Source of the DNA: JACVRW01 sp963734365
Lineage (GTDB): Bacteria; Actinomycetota; Thermoleophilia; Solirubrobacterales; Thermoleophilaceae
Length of the DNA stretch: 64,000 nucleotides
Direction of reading: 5' to 3'
Assembly: GCA_963734365.1 (NCBI GenBank)
Contig: CAVTGV010000003.1
Location: forward strand, 273,657 to 337,656
Shown here: piece after piece, positions 14,857 through 24,406 of the stretch
How positions within the stretch are numbered: position 1 is the first letter of the stretch
How the letters are laid out: every line of letters starts with the position of its first letter
Position numbers and translations under genes: made by a program
The notes under the pieces: generated by a model
Databases searched by the model: none
The model's input: only the letters and a program-made list of their open reading frames with translations
What the model was told of the DNA's origin: nothing

Positions 14857-15684
14857 GTGACTCCCGTGGGGCCCTACCGGCTCCCGGGGGCGGGCCGTGA
14901 CTGCGTTCTCGTCCGGCGCGGGCGGGCGCTAGCCCGCTTGCTGCACGTGGGCGACGATCAGGTGCTGGTGCACGCCTGGGAGACGTCGCGAGGGGTGCGC
15001 CTGCGCGCCGAGGCGCCCGACCGGGCCGCCGCCGCCGAGGGCATCGAGCGCATGCGCTTCGCGCTCGGCACCGACCACGACGTGTCCGAGTTCCACGCCC
15101 GCTTTCGCCGCGACCCGCTGATCGGTCCTGTGATCCGCACCCGGCCCTGGCTGCGGCCGCGGCGGCGTCCCGAGCCCTTCGAGGCGCTGGCGTGGGCGGT
15201 GTGCGAACAGCTGATCGAGTCGCGGCGCGCGAGCGCGATCGAGCGCCGCATCGTCCGCCGCCACGGACGCCGCAGCGCCTGCGGCGCCTACCTCGCGCCG
15301 CCCTCGGCGGCCTTCCTGGCAGGCCGCGCGCCTGCGGAGCTCGACGCCTGCGGCCTGGCCCCCAAGCGCTCGATCGCGCTGATCAGGGCGGCGCGCGAGG
15401 TCGCGTCGGGCCGCGCCGACCTGAGCCGGCACGAGCCCGCCTGGAGGCGCCTTCTCGCCATCCCCAACATCGGTCGCTGGACGATCGAGATGCTCGCGCT
15501 CGAGGGCCAGGGACGCGACGACCAGATACCGGCGCTCGACGTGGCCTACCTCAAGTTCGTGGGCCGCGCGGCGGGCCTCGGGCGCAGGGCCACCGAGGAG
15601 GAGGTGCGCGCATTCTTCGCTCCGTACGAGGAATGGGCCGGGCTGGCGGGTCTATACGCTCTAGGCAGGAGGTTCATCCAATGA
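14857..15684 (+). CDS. HhH-GPD DNA glycosylase (AlkA/3-methyladenine type)
   Basis: 275 residues. An N-terminal beta region (~1-75) precedes the HhH-GPD fold. The helix-hairpin-helix is LLAIPNIGRWTIEMLALEG (~200-218), followed by the catalytic Asp region PALDVAYLKFVG. Such enzymes remove alkylated bases to start base excision repair. The product is AlkA-like but lacks an Ada domain. A second AlkA-type gene lies at 57303-58118. The stop overlaps the msrB start (ATGA), coupling DNA alkylation and oxidation repair functions. Start GTG 14857 is tentative. Confidence 0.82.
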   Translation: MTPVGPYRLPGAGRDCVLVRRGRALARLLHVGDDQVLVHAWETSRGVRLRAEAPDRAAAAEGIERMRFALGTDHDVSEFHARFRRDPLIGPVIRTRPWLRPRRRPEPFEALAWAVCEQLIESRRASAIERRIVRRHGRRSACGAYLAPPSAAFLAGRAPAELDACGLAPKRSIALIRAAREVASGRADLSRHEPAWRRLLAIPNIGRWTIEMLALEGQGRDDQIPALDVAYLKFVGRAAGLGRRATEEEVRAFFAPYEEWAGLAGLYALGRRFIQ

Positions 15685-16082
15685 CCAAGCTTGATAAGAC
15701 CGATCAGCAGTGGCGCGAGGAGCTGTCGCCGGAGCGCTTTCACATCCTGCGCGAGAAGGGCACGGAGCCGCCTTTCACCGGCGCCTACACCTACTCCAAG
15801 ACCGACGGCATGTATCGCTGCGGGGCCTGCGGCAACGAGCTGTTCAGCTCAGACTCCAAGTTCGACTCGGGTACCGGCTGGCCCAGCTTCACCGAGCCTG
15901 CAGTGGCCGGCGCCGTGGAGCTGCACGAGGACAAGTCGCTCTTCATGACCCGGACCGAGGTCACCTGCGCGCGCTGCGGGAGCCACCTGGGCCACGTCTT
16001 CCCGGACGGGCCCGGTCCCGACGGCCAGCGCTACTGCATCAACTCTGTCGCGCTGGATCTGGACGAGAACGGGGAGCAGTAG
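15681..16082 (+). CDS. msrB: Peptide-methionine (R)-S-oxide reductase
   Basis: 133 residues, standard MsrB size. It reduces the R form of methionine sulfoxide in proteins. The zinc site is formed by CGACGNELF and CARCGSHLGHVF; the catalytic Cys is in GQRYCINSVAL near the C-terminus; the substrate face has GTGWPSF. The ATG overlaps the glycosylase stop, with GGCAGGAGG upstream as ribosome site. The last 44 bp overlap the convergent MMPL gene. Confidence 0.95.
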   Translation: MTKLDKTDQQWREELSPERFHILREKGTEPPFTGAYTYSKTDGMYRCGACGNELFSSDSKFDSGTGWPSFTEPAVAGAVELHEDKSLFMTRTEVTCARCGSHLGHVFPDGPGPDGQRYCINSVALDLDENGEQ

Positions 16083-18198
16083 GGCCGCCCGTCCGGGCCG
16101 GCGCGGGCCCCTCGCTCAGGCCGATGCGGTCGTGTAGCCGGCGCAGGGGCGGCGGCGACCACCAGTTCCACTTGCCCAGGAGCGCCATCAGCGAGGGCAC
16201 AAGCAGCGTTCGCACCACGAACGCATCGATCAGCACCCCGAACGCGGTGGCGATGCCGACCTGCTGGATGAACGAGATCGAGGAGGTCGAGAAGACCCCG
16301 ATCGCCACGGCCAGGAGGATCGCCGCCGCGGTGACCACCGCACCTGTGTGCTCGAGCCCGACGGCCACCGCCTCGCGCTCGGAGTAGCCGCTTGCGCGGG
16401 CCTCCTTGATGCGGCCGAGCAGGAACACGCCGTAGTCGGTGGAGAGCGCGAACACGAGCGCGGCGGCCACCAGGAAGTCGGTCGGCTCGATGCCGCCGTT
16501 GGACGTGTAGCCGAGCAGGCTCTCGAGACGCCCGTCCTGGTAGATGAAGGTGAGGATCCCGAGCGCCGAGCCCACCGTCAGAGCGTTCATCACGATCGCC
16601 TTGAGCGGCAGCACCACGGAGCCGGTCATCAACCACAGGATCGAGAAGGTGAGCAGCACGAGCAGCGCGGCCGCCAGCGGCAGCCGGCTGGCGATCGCCT
16701 CCTGCTGGTCGACGAACTCCGCTGCCGCGCCGCCCACCAGCACGGGGAACGCGCTGTCCCCATCGCGGATCTCGGTCACCAGCTCCTGGGCCCGCTCGCC
16801 GTCGGCGCGCCCGCGCACGTCGACGTTCAGCTGCCAGGTGTCGCGCCCTTCGGCGCGCGGCTGCGAAACGGCGCGGACGCCGTCCAGCCGGCTCAGCTCA
16901 CCCGCGTAGCCGGCGACCTCCGCAGCCTGGGAGCGGGGCGCCTCGAGCGCCACGGTCAGCGGGGTCGTGTTCTCCCCGGCGAAGTCGTTGCGCAGGCTGT
17001 CGGCCACCACGCGGGCGCTCTTGTCCTTGGGGATCACCGCGTCGTCCACCGGCGTCCAGATGGCCCGCAGCGCGGGCAGGGCGAGCGCGATCATCAGGGC
17101 TGTGGTGACCACGGCCACCAGTCCGGGCCGCCGCATCACCGCATGTGAGAGCCGGTACCAGGCGCGCTCGTTCTCGGGGCGCTGCGGGCGCCGGCGCCGC
17201 TTGACCAGCTTCTGACCCCAGATGGCGAACAGGGCGGGGGAGATCGTGAGCGCTGCCGTGGCCGCCACCAGCGCCACCACGGCGCCCGCGATGCCCATCG
17301 ACTGCAGGAACCCGAGCGGGAACAGGGTCAGCGTCACCAGGGCCGCCGACACGGTCGCCGCGCTGAACACCACGGTGCGGCCGGCCGTGGTCATGGTCGT
17401 CCGGATCGCCACGGCGCCGGCGCCGGAGCGCTCGAGCTCTTCCCGGTAGCGCGTGACCAGGAACAACGTGTAGTCGATCGCCAGGCCGAGCCCGAGGCCG
17501 ATCACCAGGTTGAGGGCGAAGATCGAGAGGCCGTAGACCTGGTTGACCAGGAGCATCACCAGGAACGTGCCGAGCACCGTGGTGATGCCCACCACGAGCG
17601 GGAGCCAGGCTGCGCGGCCCCTGAAGAAGACCAGCGAGAGCAGGATCAGGATCGGGAAGGCGATCAGCTCGGCGCGGCCGAGGTCCTCGGTAACGGTGTC
17701 GCCGATCTGGTTGCCGGCGAACAGCTGTCCGCCCAGGGTCACACCGGGCTCGTCGCCAAAGCGCTCCTCGAGGCGTTCGACTACGAGATCCTCGTCGGCG
17801 CCGGCGAGCAGGGTGCCGGCGACGAAGCTCGACCGCCCGTCCTCGCTCACGAAGCCGTCGTCGCGGGTCGACACGACCGACGCCGTGGAGGCGATGCCCG
17901 GATCGCCGGCCAGGGCGCGCTCGAGCCCGGCGATCCGCTCGCGCCCAGCGGCCGACTCGGAGGCCTCAGGGAGCTCGGTCAGCAGGATCACCCCGGCGCT
18001 CTCCTGGCGGCCGGTGGCCGCCTCGATCCGGTCGGTGGCCCGGGCCGAGCCCGAGTCCTCCGGGGTGAAGCCGCCGTCGTCCTCGAGCTGACCCGCCACC
18101 GGGCCGCCGAGGAAGCCCGCGACCAATACGAAGGCGAGGACGATCAGCAGGGTGCGCTTGGGGTGGGCGCCGATTCGGTCTGCGAGCTGTACGAGCAC
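16039..18198 (-). CDS. MMPL-family transporter
   Basis: 719 residues, typical MmpL/YdfJ-like architecture. TM1 is at ~14-35 (RTLLIVLAFVLVAGFLGG), then a porter domain (~36-190), TM2-6 (~190-350) with GLGLGLAIDYTLFLVTRYRE holding the key Asp, a cytoplasmic basic loop (KRRRRPQRPENE), TM7, a second porter domain and TM8-12 with ALSTDYGVFLLGRI as the matching Asp. It exports lipids or hydrophobic compounds using the proton gradient. GTG 18198 is supported by AGGAG 7 nt upstream. The 5' side is AT-rich, with TTGACA at 18245-18250 and TATAGG at 18227-18232 on the minus strand, but the 12-bp spacing is poor. Confidence 0.88.
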   Translation of the reverse strand: MLVQLADRIGAHPKRTLLIVLAFVLVAGFLGGPVAGQLEDDGGFTPEDSGSARATDRIEAATGRQESAGVILLTELPEASESAAGRERIAGLERALAGDPGIASTASVVSTRDDGFVSEDGRSSFVAGTLLAGADEDLVVERLEERFGDEPGVTLGGQLFAGNQIGDTVTEDLGRAELIAFPILILLSLVFFRGRAAWLPLVVGITTVLGTFLVMLLVNQVYGLSIFALNLVIGLGLGLAIDYTLFLVTRYREELERSGAGAVAIRTTMTTAGRTVVFSAATVSAALVTLTLFPLGFLQSMGIAGAVVALVAATAALTISPALFAIWGQKLVKRRRRPQRPENERAWYRLSHAVMRRPGLVAVVTTALMIALALPALRAIWTPVDDAVIPKDKSARVVADSLRNDFAGENTTPLTVALEAPRSQAAEVAGYAGELSRLDGVRAVSQPRAEGRDTWQLNVDVRGRADGERAQELVTEIRDGDSAFPVLVGGAAAEFVDQQEAIASRLPLAAALLVLLTFSILWLMTGSVVLPLKAIVMNALTVGSALGILTFIYQDGRLESLLGYTSNGGIEPTDFLVAAALVFALSTDYGVFLLGRIKEARASGYSEREAVAVGLEHTGAVVTAAAILLAVAIGVFSTSSISFIQQVGIATAFGVLIDAFVVRTLLVPSLMALLGKWNWWSPPPLRRLHDRIGLSEGPAPARTGGPTAPRSRPDPARQS

Positions 18199-18204
18199 GG
18201 TCGA

Positions 18205-18250
18205 TCTCCTACTACTAATTGATTGACCTATAACATTGCACGGCTGTCAA
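18205..18250 (-). promoter_or_regulatory. AT-rich promoter/operator region of the MMPL gene
   Basis: On the minus strand TTGACA (18250-18245) is followed by TATAGG (18232-18227) and GGTCAATCAATTAG. The ACTAAT and TGATTGA words resemble the palindrome before the acyl-CoA dehydrogenase at 60146, hinting at a shared TetR-type regulator. The exact -10 is uncertain. Confidence 0.35.
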
Positions 18251-18293
18251 ATCCGCCTCAGCCAACGCGGGGCGCTGAGCGGCCAGCGCCCGG

Positions 18294-19298
18294 CTACAGC
18301 CCTGCGCCCGGCAGCAGGTCGTTGTGGAAAGCCGCCTGCGGATCGGGCGGCCGCTCGAGCAGGTCGTTTTCGGCCATCCACGCCGAGAAGGCGTCCCATT
18401 GCTCAGGGTCCTGCCAGCCGTAGGGCTTGCCCCTGGGCGGGAAGAACAGCGGCAGGGTGACCTTGACCGCGGCGCGCTGGAGCTCGGGATCCAGGTCGGG
18501 GTTGGCCTCGAGCAGGCCGTCGATGGCCTGGTCGGGGTGCTCGCGCAGCTCGCGTGTGCCGCGTGAGAGGGCGCCGATGAAGGCCCGCAGCTTGCTCCCG
18601 TCGCGCTCCAGGGCATCCTCGTTGGCCACCAGCACGAGCTCGTTGTAGGTGGGCACTCCGGCGTCCTCGATGCGGATGATCTGCGGGTGCTTGCCCTGCA
18701 GGCGCAGCTCGGTGCCCTCGTAGTTCCAGAAGGCGCCCAGCGTGGCGTCCACCTTGCCGGTGAGCAACGCGGGCGTGAGCCCGAAGCCGACGTTGCGCTG
18801 CTTTACCGAGTCCGGGGAGACACCGGCCTCGTTGAGGATCGTGTTCAGGTAAGCCGTCTGGTAGTCGATCCCCGCCGTGCCCACGGTCTTGCCGCGCAGG
18901 TCCGCCGGGCGCCGGATCTTCGCCTTGGGCAGCGACATGATCGAGGTGAGCGGCTTCTGCACGATCGCCCCCAGGCTCACCACCCGCAGCCCCTGGTCAC
19001 GCGCTCGCAGCACCTCGGGCTCGTACGAGATCGCCAAGTCCACCCGGCCCGCGGCCACCTGCTTGATCGGCGCCGCCGGATCAGGCGGCTGGCGGATCTC
19101 GACGTCGAGCCCCGCCTGCTCGAAGTCCCCGCCCGCCTGCGCCGCGTAGATGCCCGCGTGGTCGGCGTTCGGGAAGTAGTCGAGCATCAGCTCCACCCGC
19201 TTCGAGCCCGCGGGCTCGAGCGTGTCCTCCTTCTCGCCGCAGCCGGCGAGCAGGAGCAACAGCAGCAGGCCCGCCATCACGGGGGCGAGCTTCACCAT
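18294..19298 (-). CDS. thiY: ABC transporter substrate-binding lipoprotein, NMT1/THI5-like
   Basis: 334 residues. The signal peptide ends in a lipobox (LLLLLLLAGC), so it is a lipoprotein on the outer face of the membrane. The mature part opens with the NMT1/THI5 pattern LDYFPNADHAGIYAA, continues with LAISYEPEVL and GKTVGTAGIDYQ, and ends DPQAAFHNDLLP. The family binds thiamin pyrimidine precursors (formyl-aminopyrimidine for ThiY). The TPP riboswitch heading the operon strongly supports this. ATG 19298 is preferred, with GGAAGAG 5 nt upstream. It overlaps the permease stop by 7 bp and is the last gene of the operon. Confidence 0.85.
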   Translation of the reverse strand: MVKLAPVMAGLLLLLLLAGCGEKEDTLEPAGSKRVELMLDYFPNADHAGIYAAQAGGDFEQAGLDVEIRQPPDPAAPIKQVAAGRVDLAISYEPEVLRARDQGLRVVSLGAIVQKPLTSIMSLPKAKIRRPADLRGKTVGTAGIDYQTAYLNTILNEAGVSPDSVKQRNVGFGLTPALLTGKVDATLGAFWNYEGTELRLQGKHPQIIRIEDAGVPTYNELVLVANEDALERDGSKLRAFIGALSRGTRELREHPDQAIDGLLEANPDLDPELQRAAVKVTLPLFFPPRGKPYGWQDPEQWDAFSAWMAENDLLERPPDPQAAFHNDLLPGAGL

Positions 19299-20044
19299 GC
19301 GGTCTCTTCCTTTCGGTTCCACGGACAGGCAACGCGCTCCACCAGCGCGACGAGCACGAACAGCGCCACGGCCATCAGCGTGAGCAGCACGATCCCGGCG
19401 TACACGCGTGGGGTCTGAAGCTGGTTGTTCCCGAGCAGCACGAGGCGGCCCAGGCCTTCGTCGGCGCCGGCCGCCTCTCCGAACACGGCACCGATTACCG
19501 ACACCGTAGCGGCCACCTTCAGCCCGCTGAACAGGAAGGGCAGCGAGCTCGGCAGCTCCACCGAGCGCAGGGTGCGCAGGCGCGAGGCCCCGAGACTCCG
19601 CATCAGCTTGAGCAGGTCGGGCTCCACCGAGCGCAGCCCGTCGAGCAGGTTCACAGTGATCGGGAAGAAGCAGATCAGCGCCACGATCGCGAGGATCGGG
19701 CCCATCCCGTAGTCGAAGGCGAGCACGAAGATCGGCGCCAGTACCACGATCGGGATCGCCTGGGAGGCCACGAGCAGGGGGTAGGCCGCGTCGCGCAACG
19801 GGCGGATCACGTGCATCGCGAGCGCGAGCGCGATTGCGCACACCGTGGCGATCCCCAGGCCGAGCAGCACCTCCCACAACGTGACCAGGGCGTTCTCGCG
19901 CAGCAGCGTCCAGTCGGCGCGCAGCGCGTCCCAGGTTTCCACAGGCGAGGCCAGGGTGAGGTCGTCGACCGAATCGAGTGAGGCCACGCCCTGCCAGGCG
20001 GCAACGAACAGCAGGAGCAGGCCGATGCTCAGCAGGTACCTCAT
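19292..20044 (-). CDS. thiX: ABC transporter permease (thiamin precursor uptake)
   Basis: 250 residues, five to six TM helices, BPD_transp_1 (SsuC/TauC/ThiX type). The EAA loop that docks the ATPase is visible around LLKLMRSLGASRLRTLRSVE. An N-terminal TM (YLLSIGLLLLFVAAWQG) is followed by the core from ~60. The start overlaps the ATPase stop as ATGA. It forms the pore for the lipoprotein-delivered pyrimidine precursor; the assignment rests on operon and riboswitch context. Confidence 0.85.
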   Translation of the reverse strand: MRYLLSIGLLLLFVAAWQGVASLDSVDDLTLASPVETWDALRADWTLLRENALVTLWEVLLGLGIATVCAIALALAMHVIRPLRDAAYPLLVASQAIPIVVLAPIFVLAFDYGMGPILAIVALICFFPITVNLLDGLRSVEPDLLKLMRSLGASRLRTLRSVELPSSLPFLFSGLKVAATVSVIGAVFGEAAGADEGLGRLVLLGNNQLQTPRVYAGIVLLTLMAVALFVLVALVERVACPWNRKEETAW

Positions 20045-20802
20045 GAGCGCAGCGCCTCGAGGGCCTCCGCGCGCAGGGCGGTGAGGCCGGGGTCGGTGAT
20101 GGAGCGCGGCCGTGGCAGGTCCACCTCGAAGTCGGCGACCACGCGGCCGGGGCGGGCGGACAGCACCAGCACCCGGTCGGCGAGGAAGACCGCCTCCTCC
20201 ACGTCGTGGGTCACGAGCAGGACGGTGCGCGGCTCGTGGGCGAGCGCGGCCTCGAGCCATTCCTGGAGATCGGCGCGGGTGAGGGCGTCGAGCGCGCCGA
20301 AGGGCTCGTCGAGCAGTAGCACCGGCCGGCCGGGCAACAGGGTGCGCAGGAAGGCCACGCGCTGGCGCATGCCCCCGGACAGCTCGCCTGGGCGGGAGCG
20401 CTCGAACTCGGCCAGCCCGAAGCGCTCGAACAGCGGCTCGGCGCGCCGGCGCGCCTCCTTGCGGCGCACGCCCTCGCACTCGAGCGCCAGCGCGGCGTTT
20501 CCGAGAGCGTCGCGCCAGGGCAGGAGCAGATCGCGTTGGGGCATGTAGGCGCAGGCCGCGCGCCGCTCGGCCGCCGAGCGCGCGCCCAGCACGTTCAGGC
20601 TGCCCTCGTCGGGCTCCTGCAGCCCGGCCACCAGCTCGAGCAGCGTCGACTTGCCGGAGCCCGAGGGACCGACCACGGCGGTGACCTCGTCACGGCGCAG
20701 GCGCAGGTCGATGCCCTCGAGGGCAGTCAGCCCGCCGTAGCGGCGGGTCACGTCCTGAACAACGAGAGGCTCCCTCACAGGAGCCTCGGCCTTGGTGTGC
20801 AT
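20041..20802 (-). CDS. thiZ: ABC transporter ATP-binding protein (thiamin precursor uptake)
   Basis: 253 residues of the NitT/TauT-type ATPase group. Walker A is GPSGSGKST (~45), the Q-loop MPQRDLLLPW, the signature LSGGMRQRVA (~135), Walker B VLLLDEPFGALD and the switch THDVEEAV. It drives the ThiX-ThiY importer. The start is ATG 20802: an in-frame ATG at 20820 lies inside the TPP aptamer, whereas 20802 follows the GGAGGGA sequence at its 3' end. Occlusion of that ribosome site by ligand would explain the control. Confidence 0.9.
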   Translation of the reverse strand: MHTKAEAPVREPLVVQDVTRRYGGLTALEGIDLRLRRDEVTAVVGPSGSGKSTLLELVAGLQEPDEGSLNVLGARSAAERRAACAYMPQRDLLLPWRDALGNAALALECEGVRRKEARRRAEPLFERFGLAEFERSRPGELSGGMRQRVAFLRTLLPGRPVLLLDEPFGALDALTRADLQEWLEAALAHEPRTVLLVTHDVEEAVFLADRVLVLSARPGRVVADFEVDLPRPRSITDPGLTALRAEALEALRS

Positions 20803-20906
20803 CGCTCCCTCCGCGGGCATTACCCCACAGGTTCGAAGGGTCGGCGCCGGGCGGTGAATGCCACCGAGTGCGCCCTCTCAGCCCGCTGACCCGCGAGCAC
20901 CCCTGA
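20803..20906 (-). ncRNA. TPP riboswitch (THI element)
   Basis: Read on the minus strand, the conserved blocks appear in order: CAGGGGTGC, GGGCTGAGAGGG, then ACCCTTCGAACCTG, GGGTAATGCC and GCGGAGGGA. These match the THI-box consensus (GGGG-TGC, CTGAGA, ACCCTT-GAACCTGA, GGTAATACC-GCG-AGGGA). The aptamer ends in the ribosome site of thiZ, so control is probably translational. It heads the thiZ-thiX-thiY operon and should shut it off when thiamin pyrophosphate is plentiful. Confidence 0.95.
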
Positions 20907-20908
20907 CT

Positions 20909-20925
20909 TGACTGGTCAGAGTGTA
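20909..20925 (-). promoter_or_regulatory. Promoter -10 TACACT with a small palindrome before the TPP riboswitch
   Basis: On the minus strand TACACT lies at 20925-20920, about 14 nt before the aptamer. The palindrome TGAC-TG-GTCA at 20909-20918 covers the predicted start of transcription and could add a protein-based control, though it is short. Confidence 0.42.
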
Positions 20926-20926
20926 A

Positions 20927-22264
20927 TCAACCGGTCCTGAGCTCGGCTATCGCGTTCACGAACGCCTCCAGCTGCGGTGTGGTCCAGCACTCGAACACCC
21001 CGTCGCAGAAGGGCTCGTAGGACGACATCACCGAGTCGCCGTAGTTCCAGTAGAGGCGCGGCTCGGGGTTGATCCAGAAGGTGTGCCCCGCGCGCTCGGC
21101 CACGTGTCCGAACACGGCCGCGTGCGGTTCGCGCCCGTTCGTGCGCGCGTCGCCCAGGACGATCACGGTGGAGCGCGGATCGAGGTCGTCCACGACGTTG
21201 TCGAGGAACTCCACCCACACGCGCCCGTAGTCGGTGTAGCCCGACACGTCGGCCACACCGGCGTCGGTGGCGATCCGGCGCGACACCGCCTCGAACGAGC
21301 GCTCGCGCTCGAACACGTCGGTGACCTCGGAGATCCGCTCCACGAACACGAACGAGCGCAGCTTGCGGAACTGGTCGTGCAGGGCGTGGAGCACGGACAG
21401 GAAGAAGACGCTCGCGCTCGTGACGCTCGTCGACACGTCGCACAGCACGAACAGCTCGGGGCGCCGCGGGCGGCGGGGGCGGTACTTGAGCTCGAGCGGA
21501 ACGCCGCCGGTCTGGAGCGACGCCCGCATCGTGCGGCGCACGTCGATCTGCCAGGAGCGCCGGCGGCCGCGGTGCTCGCGGCCCTGCGACGCCAGCCGCC
21601 GCTTGAGCTGAGCCACCACACGGTGGACCTGGGAAAGGTCCTGGGCGGGGTTGGAGGGCAGCGCGCGGTCGAACTCGCGCAGCGGCTTGGCCGGCGGCAG
21701 CGACTGGGTCCGCTCGATCATCTGGCGCTCCAGCTCGCGCCGCACATGGCGCTCGAACTCCTGCAGGCGGTCGCGCGGCACCGAGTCGGGATCGGGCTGC
21801 TCGGCGCCAGGGCGCTCCCCGCGCAGGCCGAGCGTGCGCCGGATCCGCTGCACGTCCACGCCGATAACTCCCGAGCCCTCGCCCTGGCGCCCGAAGGCCG
21901 CGATGGCCAGGCGGGCCAGGTCGCGCATCTCGCCGTCCGAGCCGGCGCGAATCGCCTCGCGGATGCGCTCGCGCAGCGCCTCGAGGTCGATCTCGTCGCC
22001 GCCCTGGAAGCGCTCCTCGCGCAGGCCCTGCTCGATGGCCTCGCGCTCCACGGCCCTGAAGAAGAAGCGCTCGAAGAGCACGTCGAGCACGTGACGGTCC
22101 TCCTGCGACTTGGCCAGGGTCGCCGCCAGCGCTTCACGGAAGTCCTCCTGAGAGGTCCAGCTCACCGCGTCGAGCGCCTGGAAGGCGTCGAGCAGCTCCG
22201 ACGTGCCCACTGCCACGCCCTCCTGGCGCAGCTCGTCGGCGAACTCGAGCAGGCGAGGCGCCAT
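20927..22264 (-). CDS. VWA domain protein, CoxE-like
   Basis: 445 residues. The N-terminal helical part (~1-240, LLEFADELRQEGVAVGTSEL) precedes a von Willebrand A domain at ~270-440 with the MIDAS motif DVSTSV (DxSxS), then YTDYGR and VIVLGDART. CoxE-type proteins pair with MoxR-family AAA+ ATPases, here the next gene upstream at 22312-23211, to insert metals or activate enzymes. No target oxidoreductase lies next to the pair. ATG 22264 starts the recognisable family N-terminus (MAPRLLEFADELR) 47 bp after the ATPase stop. Confidence 0.86.
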   Translation of the reverse strand: MAPRLLEFADELRQEGVAVGTSELLDAFQALDAVSWTSQEDFREALAATLAKSQEDRHVLDVLFERFFFRAVEREAIEQGLREERFQGGDEIDLEALRERIREAIRAGSDGEMRDLARLAIAAFGRQGEGSGVIGVDVQRIRRTLGLRGERPGAEQPDPDSVPRDRLQEFERHVRRELERQMIERTQSLPPAKPLREFDRALPSNPAQDLSQVHRVVAQLKRRLASQGREHRGRRRSWQIDVRRTMRASLQTGGVPLELKYRPRRPRRPELFVLCDVSTSVTSASVFFLSVLHALHDQFRKLRSFVFVERISEVTDVFERERSFEAVSRRIATDAGVADVSGYTDYGRVWVEFLDNVVDDLDPRSTVIVLGDARTNGREPHAAVFGHVAERAGHTFWINPEPRLYWNYGDSVMSSYEPFCDGVFECWTTPQLEAFVNAIAELRTG

Positions 22265-22311
22265 CCCCGCCGGTCCCGGCGCCGCGCGGCATGCCGCCGT
22301 ACAGCGCAGGG

Positions 22312-23211
<900 letters not shown>

Positions 23212-23220
23212 CCGTGGGCA

Positions 23221-23230
23221 AGGATACTTT
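23221..23230. promoter_or_regulatory. Bidirectional promoter: two -10 boxes sharing one TA
   Basis: AGGATACTTT contains TATCCT on the minus strand (9 nt before ATG 23211) and TACTTT on the plus strand (7 nt before TTG 23238), overlapping at TA 23225-23226. The form is ANNNTANNNT. Confidence 0.5.
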
Positions 23231-23237
23231 CGGCGCC

Positions 23238-23471
23238 TTGGCCGCCGCTCTTCTCCTCGCGATGTCCGACTTCCTCGACCCGGGGGACGGCCCCGACCCG
23301 GGGGGCGAGTTCCGCGTCTCGCCCACCTTCTTCATCGGTTTGCTGATCCTCGGCTTCGTGGTGGGCACGCTGGGCCACATCATCAAGTCGCGCCCGCTGG
23401 TGGCGATCGGCGTGGCGATGGTGTTCGCGGCCACGCTCCTGCTGCCGCTGCTCTACACAGCGGTTCGCTAG
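23238..23471 (+). CDS. Small membrane protein
   Basis: 77 residues if started at TTG 23238, exactly 7 nt after TACTTT; an ATG at 23262 would give 69. The N-terminus is short and hydrophobic (AAALLLAM), followed by an acidic Gly/Pro loop (DFLDPGDGPDPGGE) and two TM helices: TFFIGLLILGFVVGTLG and LVAIGVAMVFAATLLLPLLY. No family is recognised. It is divergent from the MoxR gene and ends in a 4-bp convergent overlap with the epimerase gene. Confidence 0.5.
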   Translation: MAAALLLAMSDFLDPGDGPDPGGEFRVSPTFFIGLLILGFVVGTLGHIIKSRPLVAIGVAMVFAATLLLPLLYTAVR

Positions 23472-24406
23472 CCGCGCAGCGACTGCGCGAAGCCAGTACG
23501 CCAGCTCGGATGGGCGGGGCGCCAGCGAAGCTCTCGCTTGGCCTTCGCGTTGGTGGCGCCCGGGAGCGTCGTGGACAGCTCGGCCACCAGCCGGCCGGCC
23601 ACGAAACGGGCCAGCCACAGCGGCACCCGGCGCGGCGGCTTGGCTCCCAGGGCCTCCGCGTACACCGGCAGCCAGGCTCGCATCGGCGCGGGCTCGTCGT
23701 CCACGATGTTGTAGATCCCGGGGGCGCCCCGCTCGACGGCGGCGACCGTTGCGTCGGCGGCGTCGTCGACGTGGAGGAAGGAGAACACCCCGCTGCCCTC
23801 TCCGACCACGGGGAAGCGGCGCCGGCGCACGTCGGCGGCCAGGGTGCCGTCCGCCGCGTAATAGGTGCCCGGCCCGTAGAACCAGCCGTAGCGCAGCACG
23901 AGCCCGTCGAGACCGTCGGCCTCGAGCACCATGCGCTCCATCACCTCCACCGCTCCCAGCGCCTCGCCGAACGGCGGCGCCGCGTCGGTCATCAGGGGCG
24001 CCTCCTCGCTCTTCAGCGCACCTCCCGCCGGGGCGTAGGCGAACGCGATGCTCTGGCACACGATCCGCCGGGCGCCCGCGTCCGACGCCGCGTTGACCAG
24101 GTTGAGCGTGCCCTCGGTGCGCACCCGGTTGGTGGCGTCGTAGAGATCCTTCTTGCGGGGCTCGAAGCGTTCGGGGAGCGAGGTCAGCTCGTGGACCACG
24201 ACCTCCGGCTCGGCCTCGCCCACGGCCTCGGTGAGCGCCTCGCGATCGAAGGCGTCGACCAGCACGGCTCGGGCGCCCATGGCGCGGATGGCCTCGGCGC
24301 TGGCGGAGGAACGGGTCATGCCGGTGACCTCGTGCCCGGCGGCGAGCAGGCGTTGCACCAGCGGCCGGCCCACCGCTCCGCTGGCTCCGGCCACGAAGAC
24401 CCTCAT
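23468..24406 (-). CDS. NAD(P)-dependent epimerase/dehydratase (atypical extended SDR)
   Basis: 312 residues. The N-terminal Rossmann motif is VAGASGAVGRPLVQRLL (GxxGxxG) and VLRYGWFYGPGTYYA marks the extended-SDR C-terminal part. The usual YxxxK catalytic pair is not evident: the equivalent region reads SIAFAYAPAGG. This places it among atypical SDRs that may bind nucleotide sugars or act as NAD(P)H-dependent reductases. The start overlaps the stop of the preceding small membrane protein (ATGA), so they are co-translated. The substrate is unknown. Confidence 0.82.
   Translation of the reverse strand: MRVFVAGASGAVGRPLVQRLLAAGHEVTGMTRSSASAEAIRAMGARAVLVDAFDREALTEAVGEAEPEVVVHELTSLPERFEPRKKDLYDATNRVRTEGTLNLVNAASDAGARRIVCQSIAFAYAPAGGALKSEEAPLMTDAAPPFGEALGAVEVMERMVLEADGLDGLVLRYGWFYGPGTYYAADGTLAADVRRRRFPVVGEGSGVFSFLHVDDAADATVAAVERGAPGIYNIVDDEPAPMRAWLPVYAEALGAKPPRRVPLWLARFVAGRLVAELSTTLPGATNAKAKRELRWRPAHPSWRTGFAQSLRG

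Noticed and set aside
20803..20820. ATG 20820 as start of thiZ
   Set aside because: It lies inside the conserved 3' part of the TPP aptamer; ATG 20802 follows the GGAGGGA ribosome site.
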